Of a DNA stretch of 64,000 bases, positions 33,875 to 46,229 are shown one piece after another; within the stretch, counting starts at the first letter, position 1, and each line of letters opens with the position of its first letter. Below the pieces are notes generated by a model, which saw nothing but the letters and a program-made list of their open reading frames with translations, was not told the DNA's origin and made no database searches. A program made the translations under genes and the position numbers. This DNA is from Acestrorhynchus altus (taxonomy: Eukaryota; Chordata; Actinopteri; Characiformes; Acestrorhynchidae), in the NCBI GenBank assembly GCA_034509495.1, contig CM067504.1:41201871-41265870 (forward strand), in the 5' to 3' direction.

Positions 33875-34135
33875 CTAATGCCAGGCGTGGAATCGGGGGG
33901 TATAAAGCACAGCAGTGAGGAGCAGTGGAGCAGTGGTTCTGTTCTCTGGAATGATGGTGGTCCATTGAAGACTTTTGGGATGAGTTGGAGAGTTGTTGGT
34001 GAGGTGGTCTGGTGACCAACTTCCTGGCCTCACCGGTGCACTGGTCACTGAATGCAAAAAAGCCCGCACAGCCACAAAAACTGGTAGCAATCATTTTCTG
34101 GACAGTAGACATCACCAGCTCTTTTTAATACCCTT
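33875..34135 (+). mobile_element. Third Tc1/mariner-type remnant
   Basis: The sequence tgtctaatgccaggcgtg, then gagcagtgg...gttctctggaatgatg and tttgggatgagttggagag follow in the order of the coding region of a common fish Tc1/mariner family (N-A-R..W..VLWSDES; FWDELE). The segments are joined by large deletions, and the frame is broken. Recognised from memory of such families, so the family name is left open. Confidence 0.6.
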
Positions 34136-35052
34136 GAGCTGGATTTTTCAGTGTCTCAACACTTTGGTGCAAAGGGTGTACTAAATAACGACGTTTAAAA
34201 ACCAACAGCAGCTCCATCACGGTAGGCTGAAGGCTGGCCCAGGACTGGACGTGTACTGGTGAGATCATTTCATTCACTTCCTGAAGACCGATCCAGCCTC
34301 TTCTGTGCCAGTAGTCATGGTGATGCACTACCGTCATAATGCACTAAATCTAAATCAAACTTCATGCTTCCTGTTGTTCGATGATCAGTTATTGTGTCCA
34401 TATGTCTTAACAATAGCCCAGTTTTATTGGAGTGCCACAAAGAATGAATGTGCCCCCTGCTCATCTGACAGTAAAACCCTCATGGCTGGTCTTGGAAAAC
34501 GCTCATAATGTAAAATCTGGTTTATTGAAGGAGGCTTGCTTGGAAAAAAAAAGGTTACAACCATCTCCCTGGGCTGCTGTGCACAAGGGAACAAATTCTT
34601 TCAAAGCCCCAGACAACTCCGGACAATTAAGCAAACTAAAAGAGGCCGTAACTGAGCTGACAAAACCAGTCCAGAGCATTTCACCCCAGTAAAGGTTTCA
34701 TAGGCATGTTTATGAAAATACACACTGCAGCTTTGGCCCACGTTCAGCTGGCACCTCTTCTGAATTCAGCAAGTCATCTACGGGATTGTGGTTTGTCAAG
34801 AATGAGACGAGCACTTGGTGGAGTGAGTCACGTCAACCTGTAAGAGTTAAAGTTTTACATCCCCACCCAGAAAGTCCAGTGAAGTGCCCGTAGATGTGCA
34901 AGTATGGCACCATGGAAATGCAAGTCTTTACAGGCCGTGGAGGAATGAATGATGAAATCTGTTTCACAGCAGTTACGGTTCTTGTGTCATGTTTCTGCAG
35001 CATATTTAGCTTCACGCTGTTTTATATGTGTGTGTGTGCGTGTGTGTGTGTG

Positions 35053-35094
<42 letters not shown>

Positions 35095-36369
35095 CCAGAC
35101 GACGAGGAGCTGTAATTGGGCCGCAGCAGAGCCGTTTCAAAAGCCCTCCTCTTTCTGCTCTTTGAGCGGCAGCTTGCTGCTTCCTGAAGCTGCCTCCTGT
35201 ACTTCTCTCCTTTCCTCAACCAAGTCCATGTATGGTAAGGGACTAATAGAGTAGATGGGAGGAGGGACAGATGGGAACAGTCAAGGCCCCAGTGGTAAAA
35301 TTAACTCAAGAACAACTATTTACTCCGAGGAGAAGCATATTAAATTATGAGAACATTTAGGGTATAGGCCAGTTCTGTGACACTAATATAGCAGTGAAAA
35401 GCCTTAAAATGGCAGGAAACATCACGTCGGCAGTACACAGATGGCTGGAGCTCATCTTTATTACTCCACTTACTTCACTGATGGCCTACATAACAAAACG
35501 CAATACTGCCTCCGACTCCATGCCACTGATGGTCTCATTGCAACCCATATAACAATAAGGCAGGTCTGCCAATGGAAATAGGTCTTGTATCAACATATAA
35601 CACCTCAGGGTGTGTTTGATTTCTTTGCAAACAACAACAACAAAGCCAGCCTTGTCTACTGCACCCTGTGTCAGTGCTTGGAAACGGTCACCGACATGCA
35701 GCAAATACCTTATCTTTGCAGCTCGTTTGGAAGTCTGGGCAGCTTCAAGGAATTCTTTCATTATTCCAGCTTCCCCTAACACCGACACTCAGGAACCTCC
35801 TAATTATGAGAGGAAATGAACATTAATTTATTAATATACTTCTGCTCTGTTGAGGAAAGGTTACATGTATTGACGTGTAAGTGTGCTCATATTCCTTGGC
35901 CTTGAGCTCTTATATTGTCCTCACGTCTAAATCTGGACTCGACTGGAATTACAGCCATTTGCAGCCATGTATATTGTTTTAACCCACATATCCAAAGGTC
36001 ACAACACATGGCAAGCTATTCAGTAGGCGAGGTTGGCCAACATTTGCCCCATCAGGCCTCTTCGATGTGATTTTTAATGTATTGTGGGAAATGATTTATA
36101 GTGATGACTGTCCTTTTGATATGTTCTGAGTGGAAATAACCTATAAAGCATAGAAACACACAAATAATCATTTCAATAATTGAATACATTAAATGCAATC
36201 AGTTTGAGAAAACCTTACATGCCATTTTCATAGTTTCATATCAGGATCAGACTAACCTACGGACATGATACACCATAACAGACTTCAAAACCCTGTTTCA
36301 CCATGGAATCACTGTGTGATGGATAATCAGTCAGTAATTCAGCTCTGAAAGCAGGTAAAAATTACACTG
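34136..36369. other. Intergenic with one microsatellite
   Basis: Besides the GT run at 35028-35090 no feature is supported. The part 34550-34700 has a balanced base composition and an open frame of 86 codons (34432-34692) that matches nothing I know; it may be a conserved non-coding stretch. Confidence 0.35.
35028..35090 (+). repeat. GT microsatellite
   Basis: About 30 GT units with two GTGCGT interruptions. Confidence 0.95.
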
Positions 36370-36640
36370 CATACAGACTCTGACTGATCAGAGAGGGGGC
36401 GGAGCTGATGGTCAACCTGCATACAGACTCTGACTGATCAGAGAGGGGGCGGAGCTGATGGTCAACCTGCATACAGACTCTGACTGATCAGAGAGAGGGG
36501 GCGGAGCTGATGGTCAACCTGCATACAGACTCTGACTGATCAGAGAGAGGGAGCGTGGCTGATGACATCACTGACCCGGTTATTGGGTTAAAAAGGAAAA
36601 TCTTTGCTCACAGAATTTCAGAATAAAAGTCCTGAGAAGG
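36370..36640 (+). repeat. 50-bp minisatellite element (family D), copy 2
   Basis: Units start at 36371, 36421 and 36471 (50 bp apart) and 36523 (52 bp), each atacagactctgactgatca, gagagggggcggagctgatg, gtcaacctgc. The array ends with gatgacatcactgacccggt and tttcagaataaaagtcctga, as in copy 1. Confidence 0.85.
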
Positions 36641-36897
36641 CATAATACTTAAATAATAAACATAATAAATTACATTTATTATTATAAATATCCTATATCA
36701 TTACAAATCACAATTTGCATTACCCCAAACTGAGACACATTTCTCATTTTCTTTGGTGAAAAAAAAGAACAAAAAAACTCCAAAAACATCCCAGCAAATT
36801 GGCCTTGAGTTATATAATAATAAGGTTTTCCGTCTCAGCAGTTGATAAATAAATGAAGCACAGAATCTGTTGAACAGTATTCTGTTATTGGCTGAAC

Positions 36898-37060
36898 AGG
36901 TAAGCTCCGAGCTGGGACAGGTGAGTGGGGACAGGTGAGCTGTGAGCTGGGACAGGTTTGCTGGGACAGGTGAGCTGGGACACGTAAGCTGTGAACTCGG
37001 ACAGGTTTGCTGAGACAGGTGAGCAGTGAGCTGGGACAGGTGAGCTATGAGCTTGGAGAA
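36898..37060 (+). repeat. gctgggacaggt tandem repeat beside the 37-kb island
   Basis: The phrase gagctgggacaggtgag and variants (gctgtgagctgggacaggtt, tgctgggacaggtgagc) repeat about eight times with varying spacing (14-25 bp). It ends at the edge of the CpG-rich island at 37.06 kb. Confidence 0.8.
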
Positions 37061-37400
37061 CCCCTGGCCTACAGCAGCAGGGCTCCAGATCGGAGGGGAC
37101 TCCGCTCCGGGTTTTCAGTTTGGCCGCAGAGCAGCAGCGTCAGGTTCTTCCTCTGAGCTCATTTTGTTTCCCACCTGTTTTCCGTCTGCTCGCGTCAGGA
37201 TTGGCTGTCTCCTTATAAGGGTGAGAGAACCGCCAATCGAAGCGCAGGCGATGGAACACGACGAGCCAATCGGCGCTTGAGGAAGGCGGGGCGTTCAGGA
37301 AAACGGGTGGAGAGAAAGAAACATCACGTCCTCTCTTCAGACCGGTCCGCCATTTCATACCCTCCTGTCTCCTGTCATGGTGGAAACACAGAGCACTCAA
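37060..37400. promoter_or_regulatory. CpG/CCAAT-rich promoter-like island without an assigned gene
   Basis: CpG density rises sharply against the flanks. Three CCAAT boxes occur in about 70 bp (ggattggctg about 37199; cgccaatcg about 37231; agccaatcgg about 37263), followed by a GC box (aggcggggcg about 37284) and a YY1-like ccgccatttcat (about 37347). An ATG at 37377 opens only 22 codons. Which strand it would drive is unclear. Confidence 0.5.
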
Positions 37401-37594
37401 ATCACTTTTACTCTTAGATTTAAGTGTTTAATCGCCCTCTGACTTACTGAGGATTTTAATTTTGAATTAATAAATCACTGAATTTAATTATGAATGTTAT
37501 TTGGCCCCTTAAACTAATTATTAAAATAAATTTATCAACAAAATATAAAATATTTTTATCTAAACTGAGATTAAACTTTAGCCAATAAGGGAAG

Positions 37595-37685
37595 TATCAA
37601 TATTTATATATCGGGATACGGGCTGAGTGATATATGGATATTTATATCTGTATCGGGATATAAACAGAGCGGGATACGGGCTATT
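37595..37685 (-). repeat. Reverse-oriented copy of the 58-bp satellite (family E)
   Basis: The sequence atatcgggatacgggctgag, gatatttatatctgtatcgg and gatataaacagagcgggata is the reverse complement of about one and a half satellite units from 3814-4160. It lies about 200 bp beyond the promoter-like island at 37.05-37.40 kb. Confidence 0.85.
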
Positions 37686-37801
37686 TCGTCTGTGGAGTGA
37701 AAGACATTGCTGAATTTTTCAGATGAAAAAAAATCAACTAAAAATTTTATTAAAAGGTGAGCAGTTATGCTTTCTAGTTATTAACAGGTGAGGTTTGAAA
37801 A

Positions 37802-38014
37802 AGGTTCTATATAGCACCAATAAAGGTAGCTGAAATGTAGCTTATAACAATAGTGGAACCCTTTTTGGTGATATATAGAACCCTTTTCAAAATGTTTCCA
37901 CATGGAACCCTCTTCAGCCCATTCCCCGTTAATCTAATGAACCCTTTCATGATGTGAAGAACCCTTCAATCATGCACATGGTCCTTTGAGTGTTCACAGT
38001 TCTATATAGAACCT
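37802..38014. mobile_element. 213-bp MITE with perfect 13-bp terminal inverted repeats
   Basis: The left end AGGTTCTATATAG (37802-37814) and the right end CTATATAGAACCT (38002-38014) are exact reverse complements. The interior is full of aaccct and gaaccc words on both strands, typical of foldback-rich fish MITEs. No coding capacity. Related decayed words occur at 43765-43930 and 58925-58985. Confidence 0.75.
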
Positions 38015-39194
38015 TTTTTTTTACTGGTGAACCCTTAAAGAACCCTCATTTTAAAGTGTGTACATAACACTCGCCTTAGATGCTGTGATAATTAGCACTC
38101 GGCCTATTCTTGGCTGAGTTATCTGTGCTTTTACGTTTGGGAATCTGGAATTGGGTTATTCCCGACTGACTGTTCTGCTGCAGGATGACCAGCCTCATCA
38201 AAAACACGCTCAGAGACAAAGTGACCAGTGGTTTTTCAGCTGACTCTAACCTGAAAGCCCCTCCAATATGCCAAATCTGTAACCCGGCCAGTCTCCCCCT
38301 TCTCACACGTGTTTCTGCAGGGTTGTAGGACCGCCAGCTCCGCTGTGGTCCGGCCTGTAAGGTCCAGATCTATACAACAGAACAGCGTGATTGCTGTTAT
38401 TCAGTTTGTAGACGGGGGACTTACAGTGGCTTATTGAACTAGGCTGCAGCAGACTATTTTAAGGTTGACTTTGGGGTATTAAGATCTTAAAATAGTTGCA
38501 GGTGGAGCAAAGCAAGCCAATGACACTGTGATCACAAATTGCTGCAGTTAAGAAGAGAAGAACTTTCATTTGGAGCAAGTGAATAAAGAAGGTCAGGTAG
38601 TGATGACTGTTGGGGATCTGCAGGAATATGACTAAAGTCACTGCAGAATTACGCCTCAATTATGCCTAAAAGAGGCTTTTTAGGACTGTTGGGTTTAGAC
38701 GGACGCAGCTTCTAAGTTCCATCAAAGTTCTGGAGGTTTGCTCAGTGTATGTGAACGTGATGTTCTGCTGTGGTTCGGTGATTTATTACGTGAAAAGGGC
38801 TTTAAAGCGAACGTTTGCTCGCTCTCGGGCCATGAACGGATGAGAAAGCTTGGTGAGCTTTTGATCAACAAATGATCTACAAATGCTTGTTTTCCGTTTT
38901 CCAGAAGAAAAGCCGTCTTCCCGGGTTGTGATCACATGATGCTGAAAATGACGTTACATAACAGGAGATAAAGGCTCTAATGCAAGAGGAGATTCAGATG
39001 AAGGGGTTTAGATTCAGGCCAGTGGAGAAACTCCAGTACCAGTGCAGTTACAGTAAACACCACTAGGTGGAAGCAGCCTGCCAATGGACATCCTTTAGTG
39101 TCTTTTAATATAACACACACACACACACACACACACAAACATATATGTATAAGAATTTAAAACAATACTAGATCTCAAATGAATATCTGTAGAA

Positions 39195-39266
<72 letters not shown>

Positions 39267-40434
39267 TATTGTCACTCCCCATTTTTTCAGGCAGCACGTG
39301 ATAATCACATCACACTACACAGGATGATAATCACACAGTACAACACATTTACGGGACAACAAACAACATTTTTATTAAAAACGATTACTTAATGTTACAC
39401 CGTCACACCAAATCACAAGTCTCAGTTACATATTGCTTGCATTTTTTATGATTTCTCCCTGTCTTTGAGTGAATGACATAAGTGAAGCCTTCAATATTTA
39501 TATAAGCCCATGAATACTGCAGAGTGCTACGTTCTGTGCACTACGTCCATGAATAATTCACACTGTTCTTGTTACATACATTTATAATGATCCGTCAAAG
39601 ACTACACAGATTAGATGTTCTGTTCAATGAATGCTTACAAAGGTATGTACGGTGTGGTTCTTCCAACGTCATCTGCTCTTCTGGATTTATGACTTGATAT
39701 AAAACACGTGTGTTGCGCTTATAGAGAAATAATACAGCTGTTTTATGAAGCAGTCAGGTGTTGTCAGGTTGTAGCCTTTACAATGCACACTTCACCAGGT
39801 ACACACGGGGATGTAGCAAAAGGTGAACCTGCCTGCCTACGCAGGGCCTCACCTACCAGTTGAATGAACTTAGTGAATGCACACCAATGTTGGGGGGGGG
39901 GTCTTAAACTGTCCAATGCTCCTGCACTGCGTGATCACAATGACCAGCTGCTCTTCTCGAAATATCATCATACTCATCAGTTTGGAAGGCGTTATGAAGC
40001 CTGAGACTGCGGTGATGATGATTTGTTTAATGAGCACCGAGCCAACACATACTGCTACAGGAATCCTGGATTGTGCGCAACATCACCACTGTTACAGAAG
40101 ATCTATTGGACAGGCTGAATGTCCTAAAGATGGTAGAAACCTCACTGAACGTGCCTTCAGAAATTAAGGGTCAAAAGATGGACTTTCTTCCCATTTTCTG
40201 CTCCTTTGGGAAACCTTTACACTAGATTTTGGAACATTGCTGTGACTTTTGGATTCTGGATCACAAACCTATTAGATGGAGAGTCATCATTCCAGAGAAC
40301 GTAGTCTATGCCCCTCTACTGATGCTTGACATTGGGTCTGGTGACCTTAGGCTCATGTGCAGACTGAAGTGCACTTGACCAGGGTTAGGTGTGAAAATTC
40401 CATCTGTATCCAACATATTCTGAGCATTCAGTGT
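38015..40434. other. Intergenic with microsatellites only
   Basis: No gene recognised. Contains the CA and ATT runs at 39112-39267 and a G run at 39892-39901. Confidence 0.4.
39112..39267 (+). repeat. CA and long ATT microsatellites
   Basis: A (CA)n run at about 39112-39137 and an (ATT)n run of about 23 units at 39197-39267, separated by about 60 bp of AT-rich sequence. Confidence 0.95.
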
Positions 40435-40560
40435 GATTGCCAGTGTAACCTACCAATAGCTACTCTTGTTTGCTCTCTCAGGCCTGTGGTCTTGTGTTCA
40501 AGTCCCATCTGGGTGGAGTTTCCTTGTTTTGTGTGGATGTCTTCTGTGGATTCCATATTC
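40435..40560 (+). mobile_element. SINE fragment (tRNA-like head)
   Basis: A B-box-like gtgttcaagtccc (about 40495-40507) precedes tgggtggagtttccttgttt and gtgtggatgtcttctgtgga, the order of the same SINE class as the copy at 30785-31027 (head, TGGAGTTT, GTGTGGAT). The tail is missing. Confidence 0.5.
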
Positions 40561-40732
40561 TCGTACTTTGTGAAAACATGGTGATCAGACGAACTGTTTC
40601 CTCCAAATTTCCTAGTTTATTTATAATTTATAATTGCCTGATGCAGTGCTTCAGGTGGACGATCGTTTCTGGTTGAGAGTACTCGGTGTGCAATTGGCTG
40701 CCACTTCTTATTGGTTGAGTACTGAATGGAAT

Positions 40733-40845
40733 GTGATTGCATCCCACACATTTTGGGACAGGTCTGGAGATGAAACTGACCACGGCGTAGTATCTGTGTC
40801 TTCAAGACAAGGTCTGGAGACGGCAGCAGTGTGTGGACAAGCGTA
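40733..40845 (-). mobile_element. Tc1-like family B short fragment
   Basis: About 110 bp (ggacaggtctggagatgaaa; cggcgtagtatctgtgtctt; gacggcagcagtgtgtggac) match the DDE-coding segment of family B. Both sides stop abruptly. No usable reading frame. Confidence 0.75.
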
Positions 40846-41226
40846 AAGGATTGTGATTGGGTATTAGAAGGCTGGGAGGTGTTGGTAGTGGTGTGCTGAT
40901 ATGTGATGTTTATATAGAACAGTGTGAATACCTCTTATATTTAATTGCATATTTAAAATCTATGATTGGTCAGCAGTTTGAAATCGAAACGAAATTCGTT
41001 TTTCTTTTTTCCTACATGGGGCCACTAGGCTGGTGTATTTTTAGCATTCAGAGCTGCAGATGGGAATTTCTTGTTGTACCACTAGAGGATGTTAGAGCAC
41101 TGCAAATGACATGTTGCTTGTGGCTGTTCTTGACTACACCATGGTTTGGCCTTCATATCCCTGAGTGAACTGCTCTTATCTTGACCCCACCGCTGACTGG
41201 TTATCATGCCCTTTTCCTGGACCACA

Positions 41227-41257
<31 letters not shown>

Positions 41258-41409
41258 GCTGAAGTGCAGAAGTGCTCTTGACTGTAGTGGAGGTAGCCTG
41301 TTGTTTCATCTCTATGCTGTAGGTAAAGGTCATTAAGACAGACACACGTTTGATACTTCTATCAGTGTCATTTCCTGCAGTGTGTAAAGATCAGTGTGTC
41401 CAACCCTCT

Positions 41410-41985
41410 CTAATTCACACTGACTTTTTAAAAAATAGTTGCACCCAGAGGGACGTGTGGGATTGCAGTGCTGTTGGGAAGGAAGATGAAGGTGATCAGG
41501 ATCAATAACTGATGATAACTGTAGTCTGATCTGATCAATATTTATTGATCTACTCATACAGAAGTGGTGTCTCTCAGGACGGCGTCGGGTTTAACGCAAC
41601 ACGCCAGACGTCTCTGCATGGAGTTGTAGAGGTTCCTAATGGTGTCCTGTGATGATCCATCCCATGCAGCTTGAATGTTCTCACTCAGTTCTGGAGATGG
41701 TGTTGTAGGGGTGGAGCGTTGGTAGAGCGTCCAATAGCATCCACACATTTTCAATAAGGGACAGGTCTGGAGATGAGACCGACCAGGGCGTAGTATCTGT
41801 GTCTTCAAGACGAGATCTTGAGACGGCAGCAATGTGTGGACGAGCGCCGTCCTGTTGGAATAGAGCACCGGAGTGTGTGTTCAGGAAAGATAAAACCACT
41901 GGTTGCAGAACCTCATTAACGGAACGTTGATCTGTTAAAGTGTCTGTAATGAAGACTGAAGGTGATCTGACATCATACGAAATTA
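41410..41985 (-). mobile_element. Tc1-like family B remnant
   Basis: Two overlapping minus-strand frames (41554-41868 and 41681-41899) give FQQDGARPHIAAVSRS, SVSSPDLSLIENVWM and ENIQAAWDGSSQDTIRNLYN to the C-terminus. A frameshift separates the DDE blocks from the C-terminal block. The non-coding end extends left to about 41410, as in the fragment at 1195. Confidence 0.85.
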
Positions 41986-42085
41986 GTGCTCACAGGACGC
42001 TGTCGGCTGGACATTTCTGGTCGGTGGACTGTTCTCGGTCCAGCAGTGACACTGAGGGGTTTAAACACTCCAGCAGCAAAAAAGC
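41985..42085 (-). mobile_element. Repeat family C short fragment
   Basis: The blocks tgctcacaggacgctgtcgg, ggtcggtggactgttctcgg and ggtttaaacactccagcagc match the inner part of family C. It sits directly at the end of the family B copy at 41410-41985, one dead element next to another. Confidence 0.65.
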
Positions 42086-42179
42086 AAAACAAAATAGGTG
42101 TGAAATGTCACTTTAGTATTCGTGCATTGGTTGTAATCCTGGTCCTGGTCCACAGTTTTGTGCCTTTCGGTCTGAAACA

Positions 42180-42290
42180 CACCTGATTCAGCTCTTCTGT
42201 TAATTGCTGGGTTTAGTCGCTCTGTTAGAGCAGGACAATCAGTAAACTGCTGGAGGATGGAACTCCAGCCCACCCCTGATTAAGTCTGTC
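42180..42290. repeat. Short dispersed repeat family F, copy 1
   Basis: The words ctgattcagctcttctgtta, gttagagcaggacaatcagt and gaactccagcccacccctg recur in altered form at 47865-47990 and 52010-52135. The layout (ggaactccagcccacccctg at one end) matches a short dispersed fish repeat. Non-coding. Confidence 0.55.
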
Positions 42291-43084
42291 CACTCTTTAT
42301 TCTTTAGGGTCAGTCACACAAACTGGCTTAATTTTTTTCTTCTCATAGTCGAAATAACACCAAACACTTTGGTTGATGTTCAGGTCTGGATGGACTCTGG
42401 AAGCGTCTTTTTTATTTAGTCTGAAGGATGGACAGAAACATCCAGCATCATCTCCACCAGTAAAATATATTAGATCAATGCCCAGTCTGTATAATTACAG
42501 CTAATGTTGTGAATATGTTGTATTTATGTAGCAATAACATGCACACAGAAAGCCACTACATTTAACGACTGTTTACTTCAGTCATGTTTAGTTTCATGCA
42601 GAACTTTGGCCAAAATGTTCTGGTTTTGTTTTCATAAATCATAAATAAACAGCTTCATTTACATGTACCTTTCGGACCTGATTTACAGTCTGTTTTCCTG
42701 CTTATGGCTCTCAGCTGCAGTTTTCCGGGGACTTGATTACTTGCTCAAACCTGAAGGTTCATTTAATTTTCCAGGGTTTTGTATTCAGATGTCCTTATTA
42801 TTATTGGGCCCTTCAGCGTTCATCAGAATTCCTTCCGGCTCATGTACGCCTGCATGTCTCTGTTCCTCGGAAGTGCAGAGATAGATACATGTGAAGACAA
42901 GACCCAGCATGATGAGAGACATTCCTAAAGCTCTTATGGCCCAAGGCTTACAGTACAACTTCAAAACACACCCAGGCTTGAATGTACTGTGATAAACAAG
43001 CCTGAACACTTAACCAGGAGAACCTCTGTTTTATGAACTCCAACACCCAGAAGCAGACACTTTCAGTGAGAAGATCCAAATTAA
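42291..43084. other. Intergenic, nothing recognised
   Basis: Short mutually overlapping frames only. Confidence 0.4.
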
Positions 43085-43345
43085 TTGAGGGTGGTTGGTG
43101 GACTGTTCTCAGTCCAGCAGTGACACTGAAGGGTTTAAACACTCCAGCAGCACTGCTGCGTCTGATTCACTCAAACCATAATAGCTGCTCTGTGGTGGTC
43201 CTGTGGGGTCCTGATCATTGAAGATCAGGGTGAAAGGAGGAGAATAAAGTCTGCAGAGAAACAGATGAACTACAGTCTGGAATTATAGAACCACGAAGAG
43301 CTGCTGCGTGGAAAGAGGGAGTCATAATGCGATGGCTGATTGGTG
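43085..43345 (+). mobile_element. Repeat family C copy
   Basis: Contains gtggactgttctcagtccag, gtttaaacactccagcagca, then the ctctgtggtggtcctgtggg and aaagtctgcagagaaacaga blocks, and a terminal-like gtcataatgcgatggctgat at 43322. A shorter version of the full element. No coding potential. Confidence 0.75.
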
Positions 43346-43764
43346 TTTTACTTTACATAGTAGTGTTGGAGGCAGAGCACTCCACGTACTATTCACTCTC
43401 TAACCCCAGAGCGGTAAATGGAAAGCCTCACCGAAGCACAGCAGGTTACTGTTTATTTTACTCCTCTTTTAAACCTGCCACGGTTAAAGTCCTTCTGTCT
43501 CTGTGCCAGATGAGGTGAGCATGCAGTGGTTGCACCACAGCTGTTCCAGTGGAATCTGCTCCACACTGAAATGCAAACTGCTCACTATAACAAATATATA
43601 TCAACATTTATGTATGCATTTATGCATTATACATTTATATATTCAAGCACAGTGCCAAGCTGCTGGATCACGTAGACACTCTTCCAGACTGCTCGGGACG
43701 CCGAGCTTCACTTTTATTCAAATCTCTGCTGAAGAATTTTTCTCCCTCTTATATATATATATAT

Positions 43765-43935
43765 ATAAGGTTCCACCACTTTTTTGGTGCCAAGTAGAAT
43801 CATTTTTAAAGGGTTCCTTAAGGAACGATATACCACAGGTCCTCATTATGTATTAAAAAACAACAATTATTAGCCAAGTAATCGGTTATGCATTCATTTT
43901 CAGTTGAAATAGAACCATTTTAGAACCATTTTTAA
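43765..43935. mobile_element. Decayed relative of the AGGTTCTATATAG-type MITE
   Basis: Contains aaggttccaccacttttttg, aaagggttccttaaggaacg and atagaaccattttagaacca, the same word pattern as the MITE at 37802-38014, but without clean terminal repeats. Starts right after a short TA microsatellite. Assignment is tentative. Confidence 0.4.
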
Positions 43936-44723
43936 AGATGTTGTACAATAACACCAATACGTTTAACCATTACCTTTGTACTTCTATAATTACAGATGTG
44001 TCATCCTCTTTTCACCTTGATCACGGTGTAGAAAACCTGTGGTGAGCTTAATAATGTGGAACAACCTGTTTTATTGGGGCTTCCTTTAGTTTAGATCAGC
44101 TGGTAAATGAATTAACAGACCTGTGAAACTGAAAACATGACAAAAATGAAACGTTACTCGCCTCGTAGGAGTTTTTGTTTACAGATGGTCCTGCTCTTCA
44201 ACAAAAAGAGCCCATCAGCTTGCTGCTTATGCCGCGAGCAAACGTGAGAAATGAAATATAATCATTTGGAACACAGCGTATGTACAAGACCCAAAAAGAT
44301 GATTATAAATGACACAGTAATGCGATGGTGTCGTTTGCATCACACATCTTTCAGGGACACTGTTTGCATGAACATATCAGTGTTTGTTGATCTTATGCTG
44401 CAGATCACTTTACGGCTAATGGACTGCATGAACACTGAGGACAGGATCGGGTTCAGACGAGGCCATCGCCCCATTATGATACATTAGCTAAAAGCTCGCC
44501 TCTAAAAATGTTCCTTCTGAGGAGATTGGAGAATCATCTCTGCGTATGTTAATGGAATCCATCAGTCTTCTCATATATCACACTGATAAACACAGTGATG
44601 CTGTTGTCTTATTTCAGCCACTGTTACTGTTCATATCAGTAGAAAAAGTCCACGTAAAAGCCTGAACCTTCAATGTCTCCAGTTCCTGAATGTGGTGCAT
44701 GTAACTGATGGTTGATTTCAACA
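43936..44723. other. Intergenic, nothing recognised
   Basis: A plus-strand frame at 44251-44487 (78 codons) reads VCMNISVFVDLMLQITLRLM but is not recognised. Confidence 0.35.
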
Positions 44724-45560
44724 TGCAGTCATGTGATAAAGAGAGGACACCCACTGAACACCTTTGACTCACATATATATTCAGAGATGGAGGTGAAATA
44801 ACTAAACACATACAACTGAAGGAAAGTTTGGACCCCCATGACATCGACTGGAAGAACGACTTTCCCACTCCTCCATGCGGAATTCTTTCAGCTCTGAGAA
44901 GTTTCAGCATCAGTCTTTGTACAGACACTCTTCCGTTCTCCTCAAACCCCCTCTGATACAATAAAGATCTCATAGTGGTTTCTATGATGGAGAGATCTCC
45001 ACACCCAGACCAGAAGAGCAGCTCCAAACCATCACACCTCCACCACCATGCTTCACAGCTGGTAGGAGGTTCTTGTGCTCAAATGCTGTGTTTGGTTTGT
45101 GCCAAACATGTCTTCTGTTACTGTGTCCAAATAATTCAGCTTTTTCAGCACATTGTTCCAGAAGTCCTGCTCTTTGTCTAGATGTTCTCTGGAGAACTTT
45201 AGTCTTTTGTTTTAGTCATGAACATTTTCGGAGTGTTGGATCTTCTTTACTCATCTTGTGGTTCTGCTCTTGGGCTGAACTTTCTAGGACGGTCTGATCT
45301 GGTCATGTTGGCTGTTGTTTTAAACGTTGTTATGTACCATGGCATGTGTGTGTGTTGAGGGTGGCTTCATCTGTCTGTTGCAGTTTCCACTCACTTCAAC
45401 AATCAAGAGCAAACCAAACTAATGTCTGAGGTTTAAAGAAGACCAGCTCCTTCAAAGTCCAAATGGACATATAAAGACATTTCTCCTAGTTTTATCAGCT
45501 CCATCTCTCAGTATAGTTACAATGAAGATCAGATGTCCAGATGTTTCATGACTGCAGCTC
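44724..45560 (-). mobile_element. Tc1-like family A remnant
   Basis: The left end has the family terminal sequence (cagtcatgtgataaagag, 44726 on). On the minus strand the segments GDLSIIETTMRSLLYQRGFE, then the decayed catalytic block and finally the N-terminal SSAQEQNHKMSKED region near 45240-45290 can be followed, with large internal losses. A CA/GT-rich insertion replaces part of the helix-turn-helix near 45340. Dead copy. Confidence 0.8.
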
Positions 45561-46229
45561 TATCATGCATTTCATCATTTTTTAATGCAATGATAGTTTT
45601 CATTCTTTCATTCCTGATTCACGCATGACTCCCACATTTACATAATCTCGCAAAGCTTCAAATTACACTCTTAATCAAGCAGAACTGCAGAGTGCTGGAA
45701 ATAGAAGTGTGTAAACGGGTTTGGCATATTTGGATCTGCTTCCCTTTCTGAGGAAGTGTAACCATGACTCAGGCCTCACCACCAACTGTCTGTCATGTGT
45801 GAGCTCTGATATCTACAGCAGAAGTGTGTGAAGATCGCTGGGGTCTGAGCTGCTGTAGGGCCCAGCTGTGGAACATGTAGATAAACATAGAAGAGGCTCG
45901 TGCATCATGTTTTGAACCACACAGGTTCCCCACAGAGTCACTCTGCTTCTAAGAAATCTACGTTTCCAAGAAGCTATTGATGAAAGCTGAAGCTCCAGAG
46001 ACTGATTAGAGATAGATACACACACATCTGTGGAGCAGATAGGAGGATCTCGCACACAAACAGCAGCTTTTCTACACGAAAACAGGCCTTTTCTCTATCT
46101 TCAAGGTCTTGAAATAGGCTCTTTAAATTAACCTCCCTTAGACATTACTTATTCTGTCCAATAAAGTTGATTGGGTAAGACATGTCCATGTCTTTAAATA
46201 GGACAATGTACTTACAGTAAAAAAATAAT
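45561..46229. other. Intergenic, nothing recognised
   Basis: No coding or repeat signal that I can name. Confidence 0.4.

Noticed and set aside
37377..37442. Short ATG frame (22 codons) at the 37-kb island
   Set aside because: No splice donor in a suitable place and no similarity; too short to support a coding exon.
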